DNA from: Natrinema sp. HArc-T2
GTDB taxonomy: Archaea > Halobacteriota > Halobacteria > Halobacteriales > Natrialbaceae
Assembly (NCBI RefSeq): GCF_041821085.1
Contig: NZ_JBGUAZ010000006.1
Coordinates: 1-64,000 of the forward strand
DNA: 64,000 bases
Direction: 5' to 3'
Made by a program: the position numbers and the translations under genes. Shown piece by piece: positions 25,670 through 34,882 of this stretch. Under the pieces are notes generated by a model. It was not told where the DNA came from, did no database searches, and worked only from the letters and a program-made list of their open reading frames with translations. Position 1 is the first letter of the stretch; each line of letters opens with the position of its first letter.

Positions 25670-27682
25670 CTATCCGTTCGCGTCCGGAACGGTGAGCTCG
25701 GTCCGGACGAACAGGCCATCCGGGGACTGATCGGGAACGTACGCCGCTTCGCCGCCACAATCCCGAATGGAACTGCACCGTTCGACTCTGGGTGTGAGTG
25801 CCCGGACGGTGTCTCCCTCCGTGCGAACCGGCAGCTCGAGTCGGTAGCTGAAACTGCTGCCAGGCCCTTGATCGACGAACACGCTCACGACGATGTCGTC
25901 CCGGTCGTCGATAGGGAGCGACTCGTTGCCGTCCCAGGTTGCCCCGTGGACGCGCACGGCCTCGTCGGTGACGGTCAGCCGAGCGGGCGTCCGTTCCGAG
26001 ACGTTCGCAGCGACGGCGGTGGCGCTGGCGTCGTCAGTCGTGACGGTCATCGTGACTCCCGTGGCTGTCGGTGGGACGCCGACCGTGGTGTTCAACTCCA
26101 CCGCGGAGCCGGAAACGTGCTCGACCCGCTGGAGCCGCGACGCCTGTGGCGAATCGGCATGGGGTGCCCAGGCACCGCGATAGGCGAGGCGGTACAGCGA
26201 CCGGTCGGGATACGCGTCGACGACGGCGAACGGCCGCTCGTCGAGGGCGTACACCCGTTGGCCGTCGATGTCCGGATCGTTACGAAGCGCTTGGAACGGA
26301 TGGGCGAGCCAGTCGCCGTACGGCGTCGGGAGGAAGACGAGCGCTCGCTCGGACGGGCCGTCCTCGAGCGGCGCGTAGACCTCCTCGTAGGTGTCGGTCA
26401 CGGCCGCGTTCCGATCGATTTTCTCGTCGAAGGTCGTCGCCGTCACCCCGCCGATCGCAAGGGCGCTCACGAGCAGCGCTGCGACGAGCGCCACACGTGC
26501 GGTCTGCGGTGCCAGCCGCTGGTCGGCCAGCCGGCGAGCCCCGGCGGCCAGTGCTAGCGCGCCGACGGCGCCAAAGGCCGCGACCGGGACCAGCAGATCG
26601 AAGTGGTAGTACGGGCCGTGGGTGGCGATCAGGCCATCGCCGGCGCGCTCGAGGTTCCCGAGGATGTTGAAATTCCCCCAGAAGAAGACGTTGCCGACGG
26701 GGACGGTGATGAACAGTCCGGCGAGGATGCTCTCGCGAGGCGAGAGTCCGCGTCGGAAAGTGACGCCGACCCCGACGGCGGCGACGGCTGCGCCGAGAAT
26801 ACCGCCTGCGATCCACTCGGTAACGAACTGCGCGAGCACTCGTGCGTTCGCGCGCAGCGCCAGCTCGATCGTATAGTCGATCTCGTGGGCGAGGATCTGG
26901 CGCTGCCCGAAGCCGAGCCCGTCCAGCGGCGCGAACGCCTCGTAGGGGAACACCAGTGGCGAGCCGGTCACGGTCGCGTTGTAGGCCAGCGCGAGCCCGA
27001 CGCCTGTCAGCCCGAACGCCGCCGTCGCGAGCTGTCGAGGGAGGACGGCTCGCGGCTCCTGAACGAGGGTCCAGCACGCGTGGACAATAAACGGCGTCGC
27101 GAACAACACCGCAGTGTACGGTCGCGCGAAAAAGGCCAGGCCGATCGCCGCGCCGGCCGCCCCGGCAACGCGCCAGTCGCCGGTTCGGTCGGCCCGGAGG
27201 TAGCCGTAGGCAAACGCCAAGTTGAGCATCGTCGTCGGCGCGTACGGCAGGAAGACAGCCGAGTCGATCACAAAGAGCGGCGAACAGAGCACGATCACGG
27301 CGGCCGCGATACCGGTCTGTCGGTCGAACACCTCGCGAACGACCAGAGCAACGAGCGCGATCGTCGCGGCGGCGACGCCCGCGAGCGCGAGTCGAGGGCT
27401 ACCGACGAACTTCCCGAGCGCGAAGATGGCCGCGGGGACGGGCGCGTATTTCGGATAGAGCCGGCTACCGTCGTCGACGAAGAACCAGGGACGAAAACTC
27501 TCCTCGACGGGCGGGCGGATGAACAGTTGCCCCTCGAGCAGCATCGCTGCCTGCTGCAGATAGACGCCCTCGTCGTGATTGAGCGAGTGATACGGAAACG
27601 TTCGCGTCGCGAGCAGCCAGACCGCAAGAGCGCCAGCGAGGGCGAGAGCGACGACCGCCGCCCGCCACGGTCGTCGTCTCAT
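25670..27682 (-). CDS. GT39/PMT-like membrane glycosyltransferase
   Basis: The 670-residue polytopic protein has about ten to eleven helices (residues 1-430) and a C-terminal beta-rich extracellular domain. NHDEGVYLQQA in the first loop has the acidic pair of lipid-linked-sugar transferases of the GT39/ArnT class, and FFARPYTAVLF and FFWGNFN are further loop marks. It would move sugar from a polyprenyl-phosphate carrier to an acceptor outside the cell. It follows the iron permease gene by 21 bases on the same strand. Confidence 0.78.
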   Translation of the reverse strand: MRRRPWRAAVVALALAGALAVWLLATRTFPYHSLNHDEGVYLQQAAMLLEGQLFIRPPVEESFRPWFFVDDGSRLYPKYAPVPAAIFALGKFVGSPRLALAGVAAATIALVALVVREVFDRQTGIAAAVIVLCSPLFVIDSAVFLPYAPTTMLNLAFAYGYLRADRTGDWRVAGAAGAAIGLAFFARPYTAVLFATPFIVHACWTLVQEPRAVLPRQLATAAFGLTGVGLALAYNATVTGSPLVFPYEAFAPLDGLGFGQRQILAHEIDYTIELALRANARVLAQFVTEWIAGGILGAAVAAVGVGVTFRRGLSPRESILAGLFITVPVGNVFFWGNFNILGNLERAGDGLIATHGPYYHFDLLVPVAAFGAVGALALAAGARRLADQRLAPQTARVALVAALLVSALAIGGVTATTFDEKIDRNAAVTDTYEEVYAPLEDGPSERALVFLPTPYGDWLAHPFQALRNDPDIDGQRVYALDERPFAVVDAYPDRSLYRLAYRGAWAPHADSPQASRLQRVEHVSGSAVELNTTVGVPPTATGVTMTVTTDDASATAVAANVSERTPARLTVTDEAVRVHGATWDGNESLPIDDRDDIVVSVFVDQGPGSSFSYRLELPVRTEGDTVRALTPRVERCSSIRDCGGEAAYVPDQSPDGLFVRTELTVPDANG

Positions 27683-27703
27683 GGGTCGGTCGTCACGGTG
27701 GGT

Positions 27704-29317
27704 TCATCGGCCATCCTGTGCGAGCATGACGGCCATCGACAGACCCGAGATGGCGACCAAGACGAGCGCTGGAACCGCTGCCTGTCCGTACAGGCCGGCC
27801 TCCTCAACCTCCCAGATGTAGGTCACGAGCGTCTCGAAGCCAAGCGGGCGCAGCATCAGCGTCGCGGGCAGTTCTTTCATCGTCGTGAGAAAGACGAGCG
27901 CGGCCCCCGCTGCCACTCCCGGCAGGATCAGCGGCAGCGTCACCTTTCTGAACGTCCCCAGCCGTGACCGCCCCAGCGTCCGGGACGCTTCAACGAGCTC
28001 CTGGTCTACCTGCAACGTCGAGGTCTTGATCGAGCCGATCGCCTGGGGCATGAAGCGAACGACGTACGCAAAGACCAGCAACGGCACCGTCTTGTAGATC
28101 GCCGGCAGGACGTCGAGGCTAAAGCTGAGCAACGCGATCGCCAGCACGATCCCGGGCGTCGCATAGCCAATATAGGGCGCGCGGTCGGCCAGCGCTGCCA
28201 GCCGCGAATCCGATGTCGCAGACGCGAGCGCGATCGGCAGCGCCACGAGGATCGAGACGCCAGCAGCAAGCACGGCGACGTACGCCGAATTGAAGCCGTA
28301 CTCCCAGCTGAACGTCAGTCCACCGCCCTGATAGCCCGGCCCGCCCGCCGTCAGCCACGTCCCGAATATCGCGATCGGGAGGACGATCGCCAGCAACGCG
28401 ATGGCGGCCGGCAACAGCAACACCACGTATCGCCAGCTCCCGAGCTCGAGGTCGGCGTTCCCGCGATGGCCACTGCTTTCGTACGCTCCCGACTCGTCGA
28501 CGCCGATCCGTGACTCGAGTGCGAGGACGATCGCCGTCACCGTCAGTAACTGCAGCGAGAGCAACGCTGCGTAGTCACGGGCAAAGGCGTTGTACCGTGC
28601 ATAAATGAACTGCGTGAACACCTCGACGCGCATAATGTTTGGCGTGCCGAAGTCCGCGAGGGCGTACAGTGCAACGAGCAACGCCCCGGCAGTGATTCCC
28701 GGGAGAATCTGCGGGAGGGTGATCCGGCGAAACGCCGTCCAGCGGCCGGCGTTGAGCGTCCGCGCTGCCTCCACGAGCGAGCCGTCGAGTGACAGCAGCG
28801 ACGCGCGCGTCGTCAGAAACACATACGGATACGTATACAGCGTCAGGACGAACGCCGCGCCAGCGAACCCGTAGACCGACGGAATCGACTCGATGCCAAG
28901 CGGCGCGAGGAGATCGGCGAGTTCGCCCTGCGGCCCGAACGCCGACACGAACGCGAACGCACCGAGATAGCTCGGCACCGCAAGCGGCAGCGCCGCGAGG
29001 ACGGTCCAGAACCGGGGGAACGGAATCGATCCCTGAACCGTGATCACCGCGAGCGGAACGCCGACGAGGACGCTCGCCCCGGTGACGATCGCCACGAGCG
29101 CGACGCTTCTCACCAGTACCTCGAGCGTCTGGGGGGCAACGGCGAGCTCGAGTGCTCGATCGCCGAGTCCGACGGCGTCGACGGCCAGCCAGAGTAGCGG
29201 CAGTACCAGCACGGCTGCGATGGCCGCAGCAAGCAGGGTGAGTCCGACATCGGTTGCCCCGCTGTCGTCGCCGGTTGCGCGCCCGACAGTCCGTGCGACC
29301 AAGCCGCGGATCGTCAT
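27704..29317 (-). CDS. Iron(III) ABC transporter permease (fused FbpB type)
   Basis: The 537-residue permease has about twelve helices in two BPD_transp_1 halves. It carries two EAA loops, EAARTLNAGRWTAFRRITLP and EASRTLGRSRLGTFRKVTLP, where the ATPase would dock. This is the FbpB/AfuB type that imports ferric iron. Its ATG overlaps the stop of the substrate-binding protein gene. No ATP-binding subunit is encoded anywhere in this block, so one must come from elsewhere. Confidence 0.92.
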   Translation of the reverse strand: MTIRGLVARTVGRATGDDSGATDVGLTLLAAAIAAVLVLPLLWLAVDAVGLGDRALELAVAPQTLEVLVRSVALVAIVTGASVLVGVPLAVITVQGSIPFPRFWTVLAALPLAVPSYLGAFAFVSAFGPQGELADLLAPLGIESIPSVYGFAGAAFVLTLYTYPYVFLTTRASLLSLDGSLVEAARTLNAGRWTAFRRITLPQILPGITAGALLVALYALADFGTPNIMRVEVFTQFIYARYNAFARDYAALLSLQLLTVTAIVLALESRIGVDESGAYESSGHRGNADLELGSWRYVVLLLPAAIALLAIVLPIAIFGTWLTAGGPGYQGGGLTFSWEYGFNSAYVAVLAAGVSILVALPIALASATSDSRLAALADRAPYIGYATPGIVLAIALLSFSLDVLPAIYKTVPLLVFAYVVRFMPQAIGSIKTSTLQVDQELVEASRTLGRSRLGTFRKVTLPLILPGVAAGAALVFLTTMKELPATLMLRPLGFETLVTYIWEVEEAGLYGQAAVPALVLVAISGLSMAVMLAQDGR

Positions 29318-30483
29318 CCTGAGACGCCAGCGTCGTCCATCAGGTCAAGCGTCGGTTCCAGATTCGAGAGCTCCGCGAGGTCGATATCTGGTGGACTCAG
29401 TTCGTCGATCGTCGGGAGCCCGCCGACCGGAGCGACGCCGCTGATCATCGGGTAGGCAAAGCTGACCGTCGCGAAGAACTCCTGTGCCTCGGCGGAGAGC
29501 AGGTGACGGACGAAGTTGTCGACCAGTTCACCCTGCTGGGTTCCCTTGACTTTCAGTGCGCCGGCGACGTTGATCAGCGCGCCGGCGTCGCCTTCGGTAA
29601 AGGCCAGATCGACCGGCGCGTCCGGTCGTCCGTTTTTGACACGCATCGCGTAGTAGTGGTTTGCAAACCCAGCCGTCAGCGCCCCGTCGGCGACCGCCTG
29701 CGAGACGGCGAACTCGTTGCCGCGGCGCTCGGTGCCGGCCTCTTGCATGTCGACGAGCCACTGGCGGGCCGCATCTTCGCCCTCGATCAGCCGCATGGCC
29801 GTCACGAACGATTTGAACGCGCCGTAGGTCGGTGCCCAGCCCATCGTTCCCTGCAGGGCACTGGTCTCGGGGAACTCTTGGACGGTCGACGGAATGTCCG
29901 ACGCGCTCAACTCGTTCGTGTTGTACGGGACGGCGCGTGCACGCCCGGCGATGCCGGCCCACGCGCTGTCGTCACCGACGAACTGACTGTTCCCCACCGG
30001 CCCGGTCGCTGCATCGGAGAGCGGTTCGTAGGCGTCGTTTTCCGCGACGAACCCGAGCGAGCTGGCGTCGATCGACCAGAACACGTCCGCCTGCGTCGCA
30101 CCGGCATCGACCTCTTCGACGATGGTTTGGGCCAGCGACGACGACGAGTTGGAGTTGGAGTGGACGGTGAAATCAGGATAGATGTTCTGGAGCATCTCCA
30201 CGAAGTCGTAGTAGATGCCACCCTCGCCGCCACCGATATAGAGGGCGAGGTCTCCGGAGAGATCCGGAAGCTCCTCGATGGACGTCCCACCCGGTGCGGG
30301 ACGCCCTTCGACCAGTGCACCCGAGCCCCGAAACTCCGACAGCGATGGGATCTCGACGTTTTGCCCGTTGTCGAACAGTCCCAAACAGCCCGCAAGCGAG
30401 GCGACGCCGAGTGCAGACCCAGCCTGCAACGCGCTCCTGCGAGACAGCACGCGTGTTCCGCTATCGTCCCTATCGTTGTTCAT
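29314..30483 (-). CDS. Iron(III)-binding Tat lipoprotein of ABC transporter (FbpA type)
   Basis: The 389-residue extracytoplasmic binding protein begins with a Tat signal, LSRRSALQAGSALGVASLAGC, whose final Cys is the lipid anchor (about residue 33). The mature part is a class II periplasmic-binding fold. FANHYYAMRVKNG contains the Tyr-Tyr pair that coordinates Fe3+ in FbpA proteins. It has its own promoter with an iron box between the TATA box and the start, and is coupled to the permease gene. Confidence 0.92.
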   Translation of the reverse strand: MNNDRDDSGTRVLSRRSALQAGSALGVASLAGCLGLFDNGQNVEIPSLSEFRGSGALVEGRPAPGGTSIEELPDLSGDLALYIGGGEGGIYYDFVEMLQNIYPDFTVHSNSNSSSSLAQTIVEEVDAGATQADVFWSIDASSLGFVAENDAYEPLSDAATGPVGNSQFVGDDSAWAGIAGRARAVPYNTNELSASDIPSTVQEFPETSALQGTMGWAPTYGAFKSFVTAMRLIEGEDAARQWLVDMQEAGTERRGNEFAVSQAVADGALTAGFANHYYAMRVKNGRPDAPVDLAFTEGDAGALINVAGALKVKGTQQGELVDNFVRHLLSAEAQEFFATVSFAYPMISGVAPVGGLPTIDELSPPDIDLAELSNLEPTLDLMDDAGVSG

Positions 30484-30489
30484 ATTTGT

Positions 30490-30505
30490 TTTAGGCTAAC
30501 CTAAA
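30490..30505. promoter_or_regulatory. Iron box of the iron ABC transporter operon
   Basis: TTTAGG-CTAA-CCTAAA sits between the minus-strand CTATAAGG box (30507-30514) and the ATG at 30483. That TATA box is 27-28 bases from the start, so the promoter is leaderless and the operator overlaps the initiation region. Confidence 0.8.
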
Positions 30506-30522
30506 TCCTTATAGTTGACGGT

Positions 30523-31704
30523 TCAATCGTCAGCAACGACGTGTGCGCTGTCGGCCTCGAGGCCGACTTCCGACCGGAGCGTCGACAGACACTCGAGCCA
30601 CTCGAGCATGTATTCGCCGACGTAGTTGAAGAACGCACCGTTGTTGTACGACGACCAGTCACCGTCGGCGAGTTCGTGGCCCATCGCCTCGAAGACCTCG
30701 GCATAGGTGTCGGCGTCCGCGCCCGCCTCGTCAATTACCTGCCAGAGGTGTTCGTTCAGCTCGAGGCCCGGTACTTCGTTGTTGAGGTCGTCGAAGGTGC
30801 TGCGCGGGGCCTTGTTGTGCTCACACAGCGGCGCGCCGTTGTAGATGCGCTTGCCGAGCACGTCGCAGGCGCGCTTGAGGAAGACGCCCGACCAGATGTC
30901 GTCGAACCGGCCAACGTCCCACTCGTTGTCGTCCATCGGGAGCTGGTAGAACGCGGGGATCACTTCCCGGCGGAACGCAAGGTTCATCGAGCAGACGGTG
31001 AGGTAGTTGTCGCGTGCGGCGACGAAGTCGTCGCCGAAGTCCTCGGCTGTGGTCCGAGTCTGTGCTTGGCCCTCGAGATCGCCGTCCATGAGGATGCGAA
31101 CGGCATCCAGATCGGGGACGTTGGTCCACAGGCCCTGCGAGGCGACGACCGAGCCGCCCTCGATCTCGGTCGTGTCGGTCTCGACGGTCTCGTCCATCGC
31201 CGAGTAGGGATAGCCACGCGGATAGAGGCCGTGCTCGTCGGCGTTCTGATAGAGAACGTTGACCCACTGCTCGTCGGAGGCGACTTCCTCGATCTCGCCC
31301 GCAAAGGCGAGGTTCTCCATGTGCGTGCCGAAGAAGTCCTCGTCGTCGTGGGGCAGGGTGTCGTCGTCGATGAAGAAGCCGTAGTCGAACTCGTCGTGGA
31401 CCCACATGTAGAGCAGCCCGAAGCTCGTCTCGGCGTGACTCGCTGCCGGGACGACATGGCCGTACTCGGCGACGCCGTGATCTTCGTACCACTCCTCGCG
31501 CCGACTGCCGTCGAAGACCTCGCCGGAGACGCCTTCCTCGGCGAGCATCGCTTCCATCGCGTCGGTCTCACAGAAGTCCTCGGTGACGAGGACGACGTGG
31601 AGCCGCGAGAGGTCGAACCCGTGCTCGCGGGCGTTTTCGAAGTACGAGCGCATGCACTCGTATTCCCTGATCGTGGGGACGATAACACAGATGTCCTGAC
31701 TCAT
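30523..31704 (-). CDS. Reversibly glycosylated polypeptide-like glycosyltransferase (GT75)
   Basis: A 393-residue protein like plant RGP/UDP-arabinopyranose mutases, often labelled alpha-1,4-glucan-protein synthase in archaea. Matching blocks are FFIDDDTLPHDD (DDD metal site), SQGLWTNVPDLDAV, MNLAFRREVIPAFY and GRFDDIWSGVFLKRACDVLG. It could be a self-glycosylating carrier or a nucleotide-sugar mutase; which one is open. It is soluble. An iron box precedes it, inside the 3' end of the upstream flippase-like gene. Confidence 0.82.
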   Translation of the reverse strand: MSQDICVIVPTIREYECMRSYFENAREHGFDLSRLHVVLVTEDFCETDAMEAMLAEEGVSGEVFDGSRREEWYEDHGVAEYGHVVPAASHAETSFGLLYMWVHDEFDYGFFIDDDTLPHDDEDFFGTHMENLAFAGEIEEVASDEQWVNVLYQNADEHGLYPRGYPYSAMDETVETDTTEIEGGSVVASQGLWTNVPDLDAVRILMDGDLEGQAQTRTTAEDFGDDFVAARDNYLTVCSMNLAFRREVIPAFYQLPMDDNEWDVGRFDDIWSGVFLKRACDVLGKRIYNGAPLCEHNKAPRSTFDDLNNEVPGLELNEHLWQVIDEAGADADTYAEVFEAMGHELADGDWSSYNNGAFFNYVGEYMLEWLECLSTLRSEVGLEADSAHVVADD

Positions 31705-31711
31705 TGCTCCA

Positions 31712-32863
31712 CTATCTTTTAGGCTCGCCTAAAACACTACCGGTTTCTCGCGTCGCCTCCGGCCCCGCCGTCGCGTCCGATAGCGACAGGCCGAGCCAGG
31801 CACCCGCGCCCACACCGCCGAGCAGCGTCACGCCGTTTTTGAGCGCGTGATCGACGATCGCCGCGGCCAGGGCTACGCTCGCGCCAACCGGCGTCAGTCC
31901 GACCACGAGCGCCGTAAACGCCGCCTCGTAGAGCCCGACGCCACCCTGGGAGAGGGGCAACACCTTCGCGAGGTTGCCCACGCTGACCGCCAGCGTCCCG
32001 ACCGAGAGCAGCGTCCCGAACGCGAGTTCGTTGCCAAGCGCCGCGAGCACGAGGATCGCCGTGAGCACGTCGAGCGACCACACCAGCAGGCTCCCGGCAC
32101 CGATCGTGGCCAGCGCTCGCGGCTGGCGCGCGACGACCTGCACGTCACCTGCGAACTGGACGGCGGCCTCGAGAACGCCCTCGAGCCACGGCCACTCTCG
32201 TCCCTGTACCCGGAGCCACGCGCCGAGCCCGTGGTCAGCCCGTGCGGACGTAACGACGACGGCACCGACACCGACGGTCGCCGTACTCACGGCTGCTGCG
32301 GCCAGCAGAGCGGTCCGTGCACCGTCGGCCTCGGCGACGAGCTCGAGCGGGCCGGTCTCGCCGCCGATCGCGAGCCACGCCGCCGCGAGCACCGCGATCG
32401 CCGCGATCGTCGACAGGTCGAACAGCCGTTCGACAGTCAACGATGCGAATCCGGCAGCGTAGGGCACCGCTCGCTGACGGTTCATCACGTAGGCACGCAC
32501 CGCATCACCTGCTCGGGCTGGTATCGCGAGGTTGGCCGTTTGGCTGACGAAAACGGCAGTCGTCGCAACGACGGTACCGCTGCGGTGATCCATCGCTGCG
32601 AGTACGTCGCTGTACCGTCGGCCCCGAAGCGGCCACGAGACGACGTAGACGGCGATCGCCGCGCCGAGCAGGCGTGGATCGGCGCTCGCGATCTCGGCAG
32701 CGACGGTCGAGACGTCGAGTTCACGAAGGGTGACGAGCAGACCGAGCACCACCAGTGCCGTCCCGGCGATCGTCAGTCGGCGACGGGTCAGGACGTTTGT
32801 GATCCCGCGACTGTCGGAGCCACTAGCGCCAGTCGATGCCGGTTCGTCGCCCTCGTCGGTCAT
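31712..32863 (-). CDS. UPF0104/LPG-synthase-TM-like membrane protein (putative flippase)
   Basis: A 383-residue protein with eight to nine helices of the lysylphosphatidylglycerol-synthase transmembrane (UPF0104, AglD-C-terminal-like) family. Archaeal members are linked to lipid-bound sugar translocation in glycosylation. FVSQTANLAIPARAGDAVRAYVMNRQ and PLSQGGVGLYEAAFTAL are the two family blocks. The ATG at 32863 is 26 bases after a TTAAATATC box; an in-frame ATG at 32899 would lie upstream of that box and inside the operator, so it is rejected. Confidence 0.8.
   Translation of the reverse strand: MTDEGDEPASTGASGSDSRGITNVLTRRRLTIAGTALVVLGLLVTLRELDVSTVAAEIASADPRLLGAAIAVYVVSWPLRGRRYSDVLAAMDHRSGTVVATTAVFVSQTANLAIPARAGDAVRAYVMNRQRAVPYAAGFASLTVERLFDLSTIAAIAVLAAAWLAIGGETGPLELVAEADGARTALLAAAAVSTATVGVGAVVVTSARADHGLGAWLRVQGREWPWLEGVLEAAVQFAGDVQVVARQPRALATIGAGSLLVWSLDVLTAILVLAALGNELAFGTLLSVGTLAVSVGNLAKVLPLSQGGVGLYEAAFTALVVGLTPVGASVALAAAIVDHALKNGVTLLGGVGAGAWLGLSLSDATAGPEATRETGSVLGEPKR
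31717..31734. promoter_or_regulatory. Iron box of the GT75 gene, inside upstream coding sequence
   Basis: TTTTAGG-CTCG-CCTAAAA is a perfect 7+7 palindrome starting 13 bases upstream of the ATG at 31704. It also encodes the last codons (VLGEPK) of the preceding gene. Confidence 0.75.
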
Positions 32864-32888
32864 GTACGAACCCTCGCGACCACAGATA

Positions 32889-32905
32889 TTTAAGCCCACC
32901 TAAAA
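32889..32905. promoter_or_regulatory. Degenerate iron box of the flippase-like gene
   Basis: On the minus strand TTTTAGGTGGGCTTAAA matches the iron-box pattern with one half imperfect. It overlaps the TATA region (32885-32893) of the gene starting at 32863. Confidence 0.55.
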
Positions 32906-32975
32906 CTCGACCACACCGGCATACTGACCGTTCTCGAGGAGACTTTCGCTAGCCGGAATCGGGAAACTGTCCTGC

Positions 32976-33905
32976 TCAGCGCAGTTCGTCGATGAGTTCG
33001 CGCGTCGACTGGCGTACCGCCTCGTCGCTCGAGTAACGTGGCTCCCAGCCCAGCGCCGCGAGTTTCTCGATCGAGAGGCGCATCTTCGGGACATCGCCGG
33101 TCCAGCCGCGCTCGCCGCCGGTGTACTCGTGTTCGGGATCGACACCCAACTCGTCGGCGACGATCGCGGCGATCCGGTCGACCGAAGTCGTCGTCCGCGT
33201 CCCGAGGTTGTAGGTGTTCATCGCATCGTCGGCGTTGTCGACGACATGGAGCATCGCATCCAGACAGTCCTCGATGTGCAGATAGGACTTCTCCTGACGA
33301 CCGTTGCCCAGAATCGTCAGTCGCTCAGGATCGTCGAGCAACTTCTCGATGAAGTCGGGAATCACTGCCCCGCGCAGGCGCGGGCCGACCACGTTCGCAA
33401 AGCGGAAGTTCCAGACAGTCAGGTCGTGGCTGTGGGCCCGTGCCGAGAGCAGCCCCTCGTCGGCCAGTTTGCTCGCGCCGTAGGCGCTGATCGGCTCGAG
33501 TGGCGCGTAGTCCTCCGGCGTCGGCCGCGGCGCTTCACCGTAGACCGTCGAGGAGGAGGTGTAGGCGATCTCGGTCACGCCGGCGTCGGCCATCGCCTCG
33601 AGAATGTTCCGGGTCATCCGCGTGTTGTCGTCGAACTGGCCGTGTGGCCGATCGGTGTCGACGTGTTTCGACGCCGCGAGGTGGAAAACGAGGTCGATAT
33701 CGGCGAGCTGGCCGTCCAGGGCGTCGGGATCAGTGAGGTCGGCCTCGAGAAAATCGGCCCCGTCGGGGATGCGATCGCGGTCGCCGTTCGAGAGGTCGTC
33801 GACGATGGTGACGTCCGCACCGTCGGCGAGCAGCCGCTCGGTCAGGTGCGACCCGATGAATCCGGCACCGCCTGTGACGAGTACGTGTTGGCTCGAGAGT
33901 GACAT
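32976..33905 (-). CDS. NAD-dependent nucleotide-sugar epimerase (GalE-like SDR)
   Basis: The 309-residue extended short-chain dehydrogenase has TGGAGFIGSH for NAD binding, TSSSTVYGE with the catalytic Ser/Thr, YGASK as YxxxK (about residue 152), and NVVGPRLRGAVIPDF, matching UDP-glucose/GlcNAc 4-epimerases. It supplies activated sugar. A GGATTAAC box (33927-33937) 27 bases upstream suggests its own leaderless promoter, and no iron box is visible there. It is the first gene of the minus-strand glycosylation/iron block. Confidence 0.92.
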   Translation of the reverse strand: MSLSSQHVLVTGGAGFIGSHLTERLLADGADVTIVDDLSNGDRDRIPDGADFLEADLTDPDALDGQLADIDLVFHLAASKHVDTDRPHGQFDDNTRMTRNILEAMADAGVTEIAYTSSSTVYGEAPRPTPEDYAPLEPISAYGASKLADEGLLSARAHSHDLTVWNFRFANVVGPRLRGAVIPDFIEKLLDDPERLTILGNGRQEKSYLHIEDCLDAMLHVVDNADDAMNTYNLGTRTTTSVDRIAAIVADELGVDPEHEYTGGERGWTGDVPKMRLSIEKLAALGWEPRYSSDEAVRQSTRELIDELR

Positions 33906-34138
33906 GATCGATGGTTTACCGACGCGATGTTAATCCTGTTGGGTTTCGCCTGAGTCGGCATCAGATTCGAACACGGGCGGAAATTCACCGTCTGTGGTGT
34001 GGTTCTGTCCAGATTCGCCCCGTCAGAGACAGCCTTTAACACACCACTGGTTGAAGTGAATAAGGGGCGTTCGACACAGAGAGAGCGGGCGTTAGCCAAT
34101 GATGGGTCGCGACGGACGCCACCAGAGGGGACCGAACT

Positions 34139-34882
34139 ATGGCGACCAGCAAAGCGGAGACCGAGATCGCTGAGGGCGTCCATCGATGCGGGACCTCCCA
34201 CGTTAACTGGTACCTCATCGAGGAGGACGACGCACTCACCGTGGTCGACACGGGGTTTCCCACCCATTGGCAGCAGTTGTTCGACCGGCTCGCCGCGATG
34301 AACTATGGGCTCGCCGATATCGAGGCGTGTCTATTGACCCACGCTCATCCCGATCACATCGGGTTCGCTGAGCGGCTGCGCGAACAGGCTGACGTACCGG
34401 TGTTGCTTCACCCGGCGGAGAGACAGCGGGCTCGAGACGGCGGCGACCCACCGCTCGGCGGATTCGCAAAGAATCTCTGGCGGCCAGCGATCGTGCGATA
34501 TTTCATCGAGATCGTCCGATCAGATGGCACCTCGATTCCGCCGGTAACGGCGGTTGAACCGATCGCTGACGGGAGCGAACTTGACGTGCCGGGACACCCG
34601 CGGGCGATTCACGTCCCCGGCCACACGGACGGCGAGCTGGCGTTCTATCTCCCTGACCGCGACGTGCTCTTCTGTGGGGACGCACTTGCCACGGTCGACT
34701 TCGAGACGTTGCAGGGCAACACCCCGCAACTCCTCCCACCGTGGCTAAACGTCGACCACGAGCAAGCGCGAGAGTCAATTACTCGCCTCGACTTCCTCGG
34801 CGAGGTCGTCCTGTTACCGGGCCACGGGGATCCGTGGACCGGTGACATGACCGAGGCCATCGAACTGGCTCAGAGACGGTAA
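34139..34882 (+). CDS. MBL-fold metallo-hydrolase
   Basis: The 247-residue metallo-beta-lactamase-fold enzyme has TVVDTGFP, THAHPDHIGFAE (HxHxDH zinc motif, about residue 63), VPGHTDGELAFY, FCGDAL and LLPGHGDPW. This is the glyoxalase-II-like branch; the substrate is unknown. AGAGGGGACC lies close to the ATG. It stands alone between the epimerase (divergent) and aRF1 (convergent). Confidence 0.9.
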   Translation: MATSKAETEIAEGVHRCGTSHVNWYLIEEDDALTVVDTGFPTHWQQLFDRLAAMNYGLADIEACLLTHAHPDHIGFAERLREQADVPVLLHPAERQRARDGGDPPLGGFAKNLWRPAIVRYFIEIVRSDGTSIPPVTAVEPIADGSELDVPGHPRAIHVPGHTDGELAFYLPDRDVLFCGDALATVDFETLQGNTPQLLPPWLNVDHEQARESITRLDFLGEVVLLPGHGDPWTGDMTEAIELAQRR

